Positions 23,901 through 35,254 of a stretch of 64,000 nucleotides of DNA are shown here, piece after piece. The position numbers and the translations under genes were made by a program. Below the pieces are notes generated by a model. That model saw nothing but the letters and a program-made list of their open reading frames with translations. It had not been told where the DNA came from and made no database searches. Positions within the stretch are counted from its first letter, which is position 1; each line of letters opens with the position of its first letter. The stretch comes from Cephalotrichum gorgonifer (lineage: Eukaryota > Ascomycota > Sordariomycetes > Microascales > Microascaceae). The stretch lies in contig ONZQ02000006.1 of the NCBI GenBank assembly GCA_900312665.1, positions 949,981-1,013,980 of the forward strand, given 5' to 3'.

Positions 23901-24028
23901 GTCTCGTCCTTCTGCTTCTTCACGCGCTTCTGCCCCGGCTTCGCCTGTCGCTCGGCTTCCGCTACATCCCGCTTCCGCTTCTTGGGGGTGCGGGCGTCGC
24001 GCCGCTTCGAGTCGGGGGTCGCCGTCAT
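20942..24028 (-). CDS. NAN1: U3 snoRNP protein NAN1/UTP17 (WDR75 homologue)
   Basis: Three exons on the minus strand, 23667-24028, 22766-23601 and 20942-22713, give 989 residues. NAN1/Utp17 is a t-UTP (UtpA) component of the small-subunit processome. It binds early to pre-rRNA, supports Pol I transcription and is needed for 18S rRNA production in the nucleolus. The N-terminus is very basic (SKRRDARTPKKRKRD, nuclear/nucleolar signal). WD-type beta-propeller blades follow, for example LWVACSDGRIWSIDW, VSHLAFSHDGQWLATVDEW and FATIGNDGVVRIWRP. An acidic tract lies near residues 900-925, then a conserved C-terminal helical segment (NQQRLAAIFDAAPAF). The start ATG at 24028 was chosen as the first Met after the upstream non-conserved frame. 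It shares a short divergent promoter with RPB10. Confidence 0.92.
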
Positions 24029-24397
24029 TGCTCTCGAGGTAAGATGGGGATCCGTTGCTTCCTTGGTGCCCTCGTTGAGATTTTTTCTAATAAACAATGG
24101 CGTCCTACAAAATATACCCCAGAGCGAGCGGGCGGCGTCCTCTGTCAGGTTGGAAAAGTTTCTGGCGGTGGTGGAGATGCAAGTCCCCACTCAAAAAATT
24201 TCCAGCGACCGATAAGATAACCGGGTAATCCTCGCGCCTTTGGCCGCGCACCTTTTTTTCCCATGTTCACGAACTTTTCTGGCTATGGAACATCTCTTTT
24301 GATACAGCTTCTCCGGCGCAATCCAACTCGACACCTTATCTCGATAACCCCGCACTTACCGAAACTTCCGACGCTCGAACGCTTCCCGTTGCCCAAA
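24029..24397. promoter_or_regulatory. Shared divergent promoter of NAN1 and RPB10
   Basis: Only 369 bp separate the two start codons. It contains AAAAAATTT (24193-24201), resembling the yeast ribosomal RNA processing element core (AAAAWTTT), and ACCGATAAGATAACC at 24208-24222. Both recur in the MRD1 promoter. A co-regulated ribosome-synthesis promoter is an inference. Confidence 0.55.
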
Positions 24398-24827
24398 ATG
24401 ATTATCCCGGTTCGCTGCTTCTCGTGCGGCAAGGTAAGCTCCACTGCCCCTCCGCCTCTCGCGGCCAAATGCTCACGCGCGCTAGGTTGTCGGAGATCTG
24501 TGGGAGCGCTACCTTCGTCTTCTCGACGAGGGCCAGACTGATGGGTGAGTCTGAAACCACTTGTGTTGCACAGTGTCTTGGAGTGACGGCCACTAATGAC
24601 TTCCAAAGTGATGCCATGGATCAGCTTGGCCTCAAGCGGTACTGCTGCCGCCGTATGGTGATGACGCACGTCGACCTCATCGAGAAGCTTCTGAAGTAAG
24701 CGCCGCCTATCCCAGAACGCGTCCCCTATGATAGGTAATATTCCGGTGCGCAGGAGCGAATGTTAACTCTGCTCCCAGGTACACTCCCGACGGACGAGAC
24801 CAGAGGAAGACCGAGCTCAAGGACTAG
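24398..24827 (+). CDS. RPB10: RNA polymerases I, II and III subunit RPABC5/RPB10
   Basis: Four exons, 24398-24433, 24486-24544, 24609-24695 and 24779-24827, give 76 residues, which fits the very small RPB10 family. The atypical zinc site is intact: MIIPVRCFSCGK at the start and RYCCRRM in the middle provide the four Cys ligands. VVGDLWERYLRLLDEG and MTHVDLIEKLLKY are the other near-invariant parts. The protein is a shared subunit of Pol I, II and III and anchors the assembly platform with RPB3/RPB11/RPB12 equivalents. The tail after KYTPDGRDQ is variable. Intron phases (0, 2, 2) and all GT...AG ends fit. Confidence 0.97.
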
Positions 24828-26420
24828 ACCTTGGGCACCCCATACGACTATTTTTATGCATTGCCCGGAGTTATGGTTGTTTGGTCTGATATTCGATGCC
24901 TCGAATGGATCGGGGTGGGACTTCTTGGTGTAGGAAAGGTATTGGGTTGGGGGGCGACTACGATAGTCAGGCGGATATGAATGCGCTTCGACGATGGCCC
25001 CAGCCAGGATCGGTGCTTGGTTATCACCGAAATGTCTTCTCGCCGCCTGGATTTGTTACAAATGGAGCACCATGTGCATATTGAACGATGGGTTTGTCGC
25101 AATCCGTTTGGATTGCGGTGCTACCTCTGGGATGGTCCTGTTCTGCAACACGACACACCTCACACCTACGCGGAACCACGTGCGTACCACATCGGTGGCC
25201 GATATGGCCACTCCGAGGGGGCAGCCGAGGCCTTCCCTATACTGCGGTGCCCGTGGTGCATACATGAAGGGCCAGCCTAATAGCCGCCAGCGCTTCCAAC
25301 CTGGCATGCTGCACGAGCTGTGCTTTCTTGGATGCAGACTGCCAAGGGGGGAAAGGGGGTGTGATCCCGATGACCCTCTATTACTATGGTAGAGCCAGTC
25401 ACCCTGGAATGGGATTCGGAAGTCCCACGTCTGTCGAGTCTATCCGGAATCCCGCTGGCGACCAGCTCAGCAGTGTCTCATACCCGACAGCAATAGGTGA
25501 CCGGCCATCTAGATGAATCGAATTGTGACAAAAGATTCAATCTCCAAGGTATCCCGAGTAGACAATCCACAGAAGGTTTAAGATGCGTTATGGTGATGTC
25601 TCGTATCTTGGATGGCATGAGCCCAATGAATGGAATCGATTTGTAGTCGGTCCGTCCTGCCAGATATTGACCGACCTACCAGATCCACGCGAAGTAAGCG
25701 AGTATTATTTGAATAGTAGCATGGCGCTATTACAAAGCATCCGATAGTGTCTACTGCATGGAGACGAAGGCCGCATAATAAGTCCCATGACACAGAGATT
25801 TTCGACATAGAACATCCCATGCAAGATTCTGCTGCTGCAGCAAGCAAGGGCGGCCCCAAAGCCTCAAAGCAAGCCACAGCCCCCACCGCGATTGCCAGCC
25901 AGCAGTTGAAGAAAGCGGAGGTGCAGGAGTTCCATGCAGCAAGATTGCTTGTCCTGGTAGATCTCCAATACTCGGGTTATATTTCACATAGTTGGGGGCG
26001 GCTGAACGAGTACCCACTCAGTCTCCAACCTCGATACTTTGTATTAAATAATTAAAAAAAAATTGAAAGGAACCGAAAGTCAGCCCAGACAAAACAAACA
26101 GACAAGAATTCTCACCTCCCCTGGGATAGAGAGTTGGAAAGGACGGGACAAAGGGAGGGGGCGGCCCTGGATCCAACAGTGATCAACGGAGGAATGTGGC
26201 CCTGCCTCCTCGATTAGGAAGGGATCCTTGGAATGTCCCCATACAAAGTTGTACCGTGCCGCGATGGAAGCACTGGCAGAAGGTACTTGTGTACAAGGGG
26301 AGAGGGGAAATTGCAGACAGGGAGGGGCCAGAAGCTGGATCCAGGCTGTCGGATCTGGAGGCGGTATATGATTCGCAGGCGTCACCCGTTTGTTGTACTG
26401 TTGGTTGGCTCAGGCCTCAG

Positions 26421-26468
26421 GGGAGCAGTGCACGGGTGAAAAAGGGGAGCAGTGCACGGGTGAAAAAA
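26421..26468 (+). repeat. 24-bp tandem repeat, two copies
   Basis: The unit GGGAGCAGTGCACGGGTGAA, followed by AAAG, occurs twice head to tail with essentially no mismatch. It is just left of the G-rich block and gap. Confidence 0.8.
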
Positions 26469-26765
26469 GGGAATAGGAGCGGTCAGAACCGCCAGGATGG
26501 GATAGATCGACCGTGCGTGTGAAGTATGTTCGACGGATCCAACCCGATGAAAAACAAGTACGAGTAAGATAGAACTGACATTTACAGATACCTACAATAT
26601 ATCTTCTACTTATGCGGAGTAACTGCATGCTTCTTCCCCCCCCGTGGATGAGGACTAATTAACAACTCAACGGGAGGGGGGCGATGCAGTAACCGTCGTA
26701 TCACACCGAGGACAGGGAACAGGGGAGGAGAGGAGAAGGGAGTTGAACATCTGGGAAGGAGGAGG

Positions 26766-26816
26766 CGGGTGGGGGGGGGGGGGGGGGGGGTAGGGGGGGG
26801 GGGTAAGGGGGTGGTC
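26766..26816 (+). repeat. Long G homopolymer block at gap edge
   Basis: Runs of 20 and 11 G residues with shorter runs around them lie directly beside the unknown bases. It could be a true G-quadruplex-forming repeat that stopped assembly, or partly a base-calling artefact. Confidence 0.7.
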
Positions 26817-26818
26817 AA

Positions 26819-27057
26819 NNNNNNNNNNNNNNNNNNNNNNNNNNNNNNNNNNNNNNNNNNNNNNNNNNNNNNNNNNNNNNNNNNNNNNNNNNNNNNNNNN
26901 NNNNNNNNNNNNNNNNNNNNNNNNNNNNNNNNNNNNNNNNNNNNNNNNNNNNNNNNNNNNNNNNNNNNNNNNNNNNNNNNNNNNNNNNNNNNNNNNNNNN
27001 NNNNNNNNNNNNNNNNNNNNNNNNNNNNNNNNNNNNNNNNNNNNNNNNNNNNNNNNN
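26819..27057. other. Assembly gap (239 N)
   Basis: Unknown bases. Any reading frame through this block is meaningless. The gap size may be an estimate. Confidence 0.99.
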
Positions 27058-30000
27058 CACTTGGCATTTGTTTCGTAGGGCTTGGAGCGATTTAGCGCAA
27101 TAGTGTCGTGGCCAGATTCGGAAATGATGGTGGGTAACTTCTAGAAGAAGGATCTAGCCCCCTGTACGCTGTACCAGTACTTGTACATGGATGGCTCCAA
27201 GTGCAAAACGTGGGCCACAAGCGACCGGTCCAAGAACTGGTCAAACAAACTCAACAGAAGGTCCGCTCATCATGCCATCATGTAGGCGAGAGCCAAGAGC
27301 TGGCGTGTCCCCGCGCTAAGCAACCTTCCCAACTGGGTAATACCCGCGCCATGTTCATTGGCGCGAGAGTAGGAACATGCAGGAGGCAATATCACGAGAT
27401 GCGAGATTTCCCATGCTCCCCGGTCGATGCCTCTTGGCCGCGGGGAGAGAGCGGCGGTCTGGCATGCTTGAGGGCGTATGGACCTCGCTAAGGGTCTCCC
27501 CTTCCTCGGCCCGTGACACCTACCCTCCGCGGTTGATAGACCAAAGCGGGCCCAATGGGCGCGGTAGCTCGGCAAAAAGAGACAGGGTTGCCGGCGCCTA
27601 TGTACGTCTTTGGCGAGCGGATCCTTGGATAATGAGTGATTTTTCACCTCCATGTACTACTTATACAGGTATACGAATGTCCCGAGGGTTGGTCTACCCA
27701 GAATTCAAAGTACATACAGGCAGGAGTATACGAGAAGCCACGCCGGAAACCGATAAGAAGCCGGCGGCTGTGGAAACCTCAGCTGGCAAGGATCATGCGA
27801 ACACGGGACCGGGCACTCGGGCAGGGTAAACTCGCGTTTGTTTTGCTTCTTTTGACGCGCTGCGTGTGTTTATGTGCTGTGCGTGGACTTACAGAAAGAG
27901 GAGGGGGGCTACCATCTCGTTTGTACGATATGCGCTCTGCGATGTGCTGTTGGTCTTTCCGCTTCACGCAATATGAGTGGTTACATCGCCAGGTGTAAGT
28001 CTCCTCTTATGCCGATCCTTCGAACCAAACTTCAGCACTGAGAAAGTGCGTTTGTAAAAGTTGCAGTTACAGCGGTGACAGACGGTTTGATGGAAGGTGG
28101 GTGGAACGATGTGTTCGCTCGAGTTCTGTGTCATGGTCCAAGTGTCCGGCATGTGGATCAGGACCAGTGGGTCTGTAGATCCGTGGCGCGCCCGCTCCCG
28201 TGCAAGCTCCGATTAGCTTGGACCTAAGTTTGTGGAGCTTTGACTTGGTGGGGGTGGACACGCTATCAGAGGCGAGAGGCAGAAATAGCCGCCGTGCTAT
28301 ATTGCCCATTGATGTAGTGTAATCGTACCGTGCGTGTCTGCTTTCGTTTCGTCGGTCTTGCCCCCCCCCTTTTCTCATTCCCGACAGAGTATACATGTAT
28401 TTATTTACAAGATCCTGGGCCGAAGGATCGATGGCCGCCTCCCGGGCCGTTGGAAAGGTGGATGGACCACACCGTCGGTTCTCCATAGTGGCGTCGCGGC
28501 TATAAAGGTTCAGGCAAGGCAGACATGCGAGACTGGCCATCGATATGGCCAGGGGACAGTTAAAAACGTTAACAGGAGGCAGAAGCGATGATGAAGGGTC
28601 AATTCGGGTGAGCTTCACATCCGTCTTCCTCCCCTCACTCTCGAGCGCCAAAAATCTCGTAAACTTTGTACAAATACACCTGACTTACCGGAGGAAGGGG
28701 GTTCCAAAGTACTCCGTGTAGAAAAACATCGCTTGACGTGATCAACCATTGGCCCGTTGCCATTGGCCATCCTTGCAGCTGGAACCAAACAGAAAACTGA
28801 TTTCCGCACGCTTGGGATAAGCTAGGTTGTTTCGGGACTGGGCTGGGGATACAGCAAAAACGTCAATTACCCAAGCTGAGGTTGTCCACCGGAAGCTTTC
28901 CCCCGGGCGGGCTGCCATAAGGTCTCACAATCCACACACCAGCAAGACCGAACTAGTTGACATGGACTAGCCACTCACAGAGGAGAAAGAGCTAGATTCC
29001 CGATAATGGATTCAAAAGCTTACGGGATATGTCTCACCTTGGAATCCGAGCCTAATCCATATTTGTCTGCCCGAATCCCTCAACTCAGCTCCGCCAAGTT
29101 GCGGCAAAGGCAGCCGACACACTCGGGGGGGGGGAGCGCCCGCCGTGGTCGCTCCTCCCGGCCTAACCGATCAAGGGATAATAGAAGCCGCCATAATATT
29201 TACAAGTACAATTGTTACAAGGAGTCTCCGTAAAATCCTCATCCTTCCACCACCCTCGCCAAAAAAAAATTCCAAGGGATTGAGGTACTGAGTACACGGT
29301 CGAGTGATGTCCTGCAGGTTAAGCGCCGAGGCAACTTGCGACCCACCACCCATGGAGCTTTCCTCGACCCTGACTGGCCGACTGGCCTCGACAGGGAAGA
29401 AAGACGCGCATATACTCTGTACTTGCACTTGTACTACTTGTATGCAGCCTGGGTGTGGGTTGGTCCCCCCCCCTTCCCCGTGGGCAAGGAAGCTCTCCCA
29501 TGTTCTCCCTCCCCCGCCAACTTGTCCCCCGAGCCGAACGCGCGCTTTTTGTCTCATCCTTGTTCCGGCTCCATCCCGACGGTGAGGGAGGAGCGGAATC
29601 GAGGCGGCTCACTAATAGCCATTTATCTCCTAGGCGAAGTAAACGTACAGCTCGAGTACTTGTACTCCTGCCTGCTACGGACGAATGCGGAGTCGATTGT
29701 ATCGTCCGTGCAGCATCCGCTCTTATTGATGCTGTCAGATGCCGTACTTAACCTATTCCAGATGGTCGAGGAGGGATGCGTGGTAACTTGTAAGTGGATT
29801 TATTTCAACCTTCTCCACATGCGATGCCCTCCTCTTTCACCAGCCCAGCCCCCCCACTCGAGGTGGAGCAGCCGGCTTGGCGATGTTGCGGTGATAGGAC
29901 GAAGCCGAAGGTGCGACTAGATCTCGCTCCGACCGAAGGGATCCTGATTAGCCCTCGTTGGGGGACGGACCGGCCAGTTGGGTTTCATCTCCCCTGTCTG

Positions 30001-31301
30001 TATGCTCATCTTAGTATATGAGTATGTACTGTCTTAAAATCACGTTGAGTTTACGTCCTGTGTCAAGTACAAGTAAATGGGTTTAAACCCGGCATCTGCA
30101 TCTGGATCTAGTACCTATGAGCAAGGTTGCGGCCGGGGAGGGTACAGCGCGGGTGCAAGGAGTACAGTGTCCGTACGGAGGCATTGCTCTTGCTGAAGCC
30201 CCTCGGTCCACTGGGAGTCTTGTACCAATATTTCACTCCGCGCCTATGCACACTGTAGTCATAGGTACTACCCTGTTCGCCCAATGCACCTTCCTTGAGC
30301 CGTGGCCCATGCACGACTCACCACCAGCGCAGCGCACTCGCACACCCCGGCGAGACCCCTCCCCCGAGGTTCTCGCGTGGCACAGCTTGCATATGAGGGA
30401 GAGATTCGAGTGATACCACAGCGCGGCGGGCAGGTGCACCTGTATTGCCTAATATTACCTGTCGGCTTGCCCCCCCCCTTCCGGAGGATGACAGACCTCG
30501 CCTGGCTGCCACGCGTGTCTTCACATCGTCCTTGAATATTATCGAGATCGTCGCCATTCTATCGATCCGTGTCCGACCTCCCATCCTCCGTCGTCCCCTT
30601 TTCATCCCTCACCTGTCAAGTGGGCCTAACTTAAACGTCCTGACATCCCTACTGTTAGTGGACCTGTCTCACCTCCTCTCCACCCGCCCTCCACTCACCG
30701 TCCCTGGGATTCCCCTCCCGTCTGCCCAAACAAGGTCGTCGTCGCATCCTGCCTTCCACTCCGACCAACAAGCTTCAGCCCAAGTCCCGGTGACATTATC
30801 GACATCGACTCTTCGCTCGCCCGAGGATATTATCCCGACGACCTAGAGTTCCCATTATCGGGCGGATTAAGCGCATCCTCCAGGAGTGGACACGCTCTCT
30901 GCGACAACCACCAGAGCTCCCCTCAATAATACCAGCTCCTCGGCATTCTCAATCTCTCGCTTCCCCGCCTCCCCGAGCCACAGTCGGCCATTCTCCCGAC
31001 CAGCTTTGTGCTTCGCGCTCTTCACAAAACTGATCCCGTCGTCTCCCCCCGAGCGTCGACGTCGAATTAAACCGCATTCATATCCCCAGCGGTGGGTGGC
31101 CAGGGGATTCGCGACCTCACCTGAACCCCTTACCGCAGGCACCATCCCGCGACCGTTTTCGCGACCGCATCGCAACCTATCGTAGACAACCCTAGTCTCC
31201 CTCTACCTGGGACATAAAAAGGACAATACATCACTGCAGTGGTGGGTGCAGTCGTCTCGGCCGACCGTCGACTTCTCCATCCGCGCCTTCACATCTGAGC
31301 C

Positions 31302-33820
31302 ATGGCTCTCGAGGCCCCGTTGAGATCATCGACTGGAAGTCTACTGTCCGCATTTTCCCCGCTTAGCGAAATGTAAGTTTCCATCCAATCCCACTTCCAG
31401 TCATCCTCGACAAAGGCAGGAAAGTTGATTGCCTTGTCTATCATTGGTGGGCATAATTACTAATGAAACGTCTTTGTCCAGGTCGTCCACAAGTCCCGCC
31501 GATTCCCACTCCCTTCACCCCGACAGCGTCCAAAGGGTATCGGCAAGTCTCAGTCTTGTCAGCCCTAGCGATCTTGTCGGGCCTTCCCCAGTCACCTCGA
31601 ATGGAACCGAGACCACGGAGATTGAGGACGAGGAATCCGACGAAGTCATGCATTCCACTCAACGCGGCTCACACGAGCCACAGGTTCGTTCTATACTACA
31701 GATTGCAACCACCAACGTGACGCTAACATCTCGGCCAGCTGATGATGCTCAAGACAAACATCCCTGATCAGATCCGCGGGAGTGCAAACGAGGAATCAGT
31801 TTCCGTAATACACGCACCGGAGAGCTTCCGTAGTTGGGTTGGTTTTCCCGTGTGTAGCTGTATCGCCTGTCTTCATCTCCGTTGCTAACCACCACTTGCA
31901 GACCTCCACCGAACCGATCGAGCAGCAGGAAGAGACTAGTGAGAGGAGCTCGCCGAAGGGTTCCAGTGTTACCGCCACTCCTGACGAGCCTGCGAGAAAG
32001 GTAAGCTCTTGTACTAACTAGCATGAGTTTTCATGCTTGTTGCTAACCTCACTCAGGCACGAGAACACGCCACGCCACCGCCGCTCTCGACAAACGTTCG
32101 ACCAGTCAGGTACAGCCTGGAGACCGCTACGCCGCAGGCGCAGAACCTCAGGGACGTCTTGAATGACTCTCCTCGGATGCGCTCAAGCAGCACGAGCAGC
32201 CTTGGGAGTACGTACTAGCTGCCATCCATAACGCTATTCCGTGCCTCTAACATATGTTTTAGAAATCGAAGAGATGCTGGAGACGGAGCCGGAAAGCAGC
32301 GCGGAGGCAGACGTAGACGAATACCAGGACTTCATGTCATATGGCGCACCCAAGGTCACGGAATTCTCGTCCGAGGTTTCGGCGCTACGAACGGCACTCC
32401 AGGAATGCTGGACACTCTGTAACACTCTCGCCACCCTCAGCTCGATCCAACGGGCGCGAATGTTCAGCTCGGGGACTCCCGACGCACACGAGAGGGCCTG
32501 GAGGGCGTGCTGGAAGCTCTGCCAGCGGCTGTACGACAACAAAGACAGGGAGCAGGAGTCGCTTACCATGCAGCGCATGAACCTCGATCTCTGCCGCGAC
32601 TTTTGCCAGGCACTCTTCGACATCCGGCAACGGCAAGATGAATTTGCAGACTCCATCCTCCGAGTCAGCTTTGAGTTAAACACACAGTAAGTCATATCGC
32701 CCGTCTAGCGCAAACCTTGTCAGGTGCCACACACGGGATTAAAACGGCCGGTACCTGGATACTAACCATTTTCGATTGTAGCCTTTACAGTGCACAGGAC
32801 AGCCGCACCCTCCCAGAGGCCTTCAGGGAGCGCACCTTGGACTTTTACATCACTCTGTGCCACCGCTTGATGAAGCAGCGAGAGCTGCTTCAATTGCCGG
32901 AAGACACTGACTCACTACTCCGGGCATGTTGGGCTCTCGCCGAAATGCTCTTCAGCCTGAGGCAAAACAAGCGCGACGGGCGAGCGGCGGACGAGGAGCT
33001 CCTGGGGTCCGCGGTACAAGCGTGCTGGGAGCTCTGCGACATCTTCAGGGAAGGGTGCTCCTCCGTACGACCGGACAGAAACACGCCACGCGCCTCTCAG
33101 ACGAGCTTCTTTGGCCAACAGATGGACCAAAGCGGTCGCGAGAGCCGCGCGTCCAATCGGTCCTCGCTCAGCAAGCGAGAGGTACATAAATTGGAGGAGC
33201 GCACGAGAAGAACGGTGCCGCCAGTCCCCGAGACGCCCGTCACCGAATTCGAGGACACGCCACTATCCCCTGAGAGCGAGTCCCCGTCAGCGCCGAACAT
33301 CATGGTCCTCGGCACTGTATCCGACAGCAGCCGCGGCGGCCGGTGGTCGAGCAATGCGTCTAGTCTCTCGGGCTATTCACACAGCAGCGCCAAGACGTCG
33401 AGCACCGCTACAACGGCCACGGCCGAGGACGGCAATGTCACGCGGGTGAAGATACTGGTGCTGAAGGCGGCCATGATCGTCGGCTTCAACCGGGACGCCG
33501 TGCCGGACGGCAAACCCGGCATGGCATCCCTCCAGTCTTTCGTCAAGCAGCTACCGCTAGGCTCCTTCGGGTCCCTCCCCTCCCATGCGTCGCTACTGCA
33601 GAGCTACAAGAACCTAATCCTGTCGGATGCGGTGCTCCCGCGGTCTGGGATGCTACCGGCGAGAGGCAGGCGCGCGTCGGCGCCGGAGATCGCGAAGGCG
33701 GTGTTGTACATGATGCACCGGTCGAGCCAGTACACCTTCCTGCGGGACCTCTTCCGCCTCGTCTTCAACTTTACCATTGACGAGGTGGAGTCGAGGAAGA
33801 ACTTTAGTATTGTGGTGTAG
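31302..33820 (+). CDS. Conserved fungal helical-repeat protein (DUF7624-like)
   Basis: Seven exons, 31302-31372, 31482-31683, 31739-31804, 31902-32000, 32057-32207, 32263-32686 and 32782-33820, give 683 residues. Phases agree at all six junctions. Residues 1-215 are Ser/Pro/Glu-rich and probably disordered. The core (about 215-435) is a series of helices built on a recurring Cys-Trp-x-Leu motif: ECWTLCNTL, ACWKLCQRL, ACWALAEML and ACWELCDIF, with two weaker copies between. A disordered linker (435-560) follows. The conserved C-terminus contains KILVLKAAMIVGFNRD and SSQYTFLRDLFRLVFNF. I recognise it as a conserved Pezizomycotina protein without known function. The DUF7624 name is from memory and uncertain. 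No catalytic motif, signal peptide or membrane segment is seen. Confidence 0.8.
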
Positions 33821-35254
33821 GCGTGCAGCCAGCGAAGGGAGTATCCGGACCCTACCTGCCTATTGCCTGCCCAAATATAAGGGGCGCTCCATATTGCTCG
33901 TTCCTTTAGGGCATTCCTCAGTCTGTCTCGCTCTAGCAACGATGCTTTACCGCAAGACCCTTGGGATTGGGCATATCCCCTAGACATTATTACGCCCTCA
34001 TATTCATATGCCTTTGCCAACGCTACAATTCGTTTCTGCCCGCGCCGAGATACCCCTCAAAAGATGAAGTTCTTTTCTTTCGTTTTTGCTCTTAGCCCCC
34101 CTTTTTTTCTTTTTATATTATTGTCCAACCACACCCACCCACGGACTTCCTTCTCGGCTCTAGTCTGCCAGTTTTATCGCAACAAACGCCAGAGGTCGGT
34201 CACACCGCCGATACATCTCTGTCTCTGCCATTTTTTTTTCTTTGTTAGGCGTCGGCGTGGAGGGTGGAGGCGTGGTGAGAGCGATGACAGATGGTAGCGA
34301 TTACTGGTTTCCCCCCTATCCCCAGTTCATGATGGCGCGAAAAAGGGGACAGGGGGCTAAGGTTTGCGCTTTTGAAGTAGAGGATCGCTTCTTGGGCTAG
34401 GAGGCTGGATTTTCTTTGATTTGATTTGCGAGAAATTAGAACAGGCGTGGGATGTGAGTTGTTGAAACTGTTGTTGAAATAGCCTTGGGCGCATGGCGGA
34501 GCTTTTTATGTTTATATATATAATGCGACGTCCTTTTTGCGTTTTGCCGCTGCAATGGATGTACTTGGGAAGTTTGGGGACTATCCTGGTTTCGTGTGGA
34601 CAGTGAGTCTTGAAGCTTGTTCATGGGTTGCTTCTCAATCTCGCCGACCTTTTGCCTCTGCCTACTTACTCCCCTGGGCAGAATCGAGACAGATGGATGT
34701 CTATTGAGATGTCTACTCACAAATTGGCAAAGCCTGTGGCAAGATACCTGAACCATGGGCTCGAGATGATGGCATACAAGGGGGGGGTGATGAGCTGAAT
34801 CGAGGTATGCAAGCCACTCATTCCGACAAGGACTCGTTTATACGAAAGGTTTATATCGAACTTGGTAGTAAAATGAATCGATTCCCGGGGTATATTTATA
34901 CGCCTCCCCCCCCCCGCCCCCATACCCAGACGCCGACCACCCAAAAGACAAAGGAAATATTAAGGGAGGGGTAGTACACCCAATTCCCCGAAATACAAGC
35001 ATCAAAAGGAAAACGGAGCAAAACAGAAAAGAGCACGACGACAGAACAAAACAGAACAGATCAAACTCGCACCCCTGCCAAATGGTCAGGTTTCAAAGAC
35101 AAAGGAAACCCCCGAACCCCTCCGCTCTCCCACTCCGCCCCCGAGGAACGAGTTCCAGGGACGCCTCCGACGAGAGAGGGCCAGCTCCACCGCATCCGAT
35201 TGGGAATCACAACGGCATCCCGCCCGGTTTCTGGGGAGTTGGTCATCTACTCGT
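33821..35254. other. Convergent intergenic region
   Basis: 1.4 kb between two facing 3' ends. No gene is recognised. T-rich stretches at about 34064-34250 fit 3' UTR sequence. Confidence 0.5.

Larger units (their letters stand above)
24828..31301. other. Gene-poor stretch of 6.5 kb
   Basis: No gene can be supported here. Open frames are short and without domains, and I see no transposase, reverse transcriptase, integrase or tRNA. It holds an assembly gap, a 24-bp tandem repeat, G runs and several copies of the GTAC-core repeat (27171-27186, 29419-29445, 29651-29667). The right end (about 30500-31301) should contain the promoter and 5' leader of the next gene. A 101-codon open frame without ATG at 30627-30929 looks mildly protein-like. 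Confidence 0.5.

Noticed and set aside
26606..27095. Open frames crossing the N gap
   Set aside because: They consist mostly of unknown residues and homopolymer-derived Gly or Pro.
34064..34297. Small plus-strand frame with a hydrophobic, signal-peptide-like start
   Set aside because: Lies in the T-rich 3' flank of the CW-repeat gene; rest of the product is low complexity and unlike a secreted protein.
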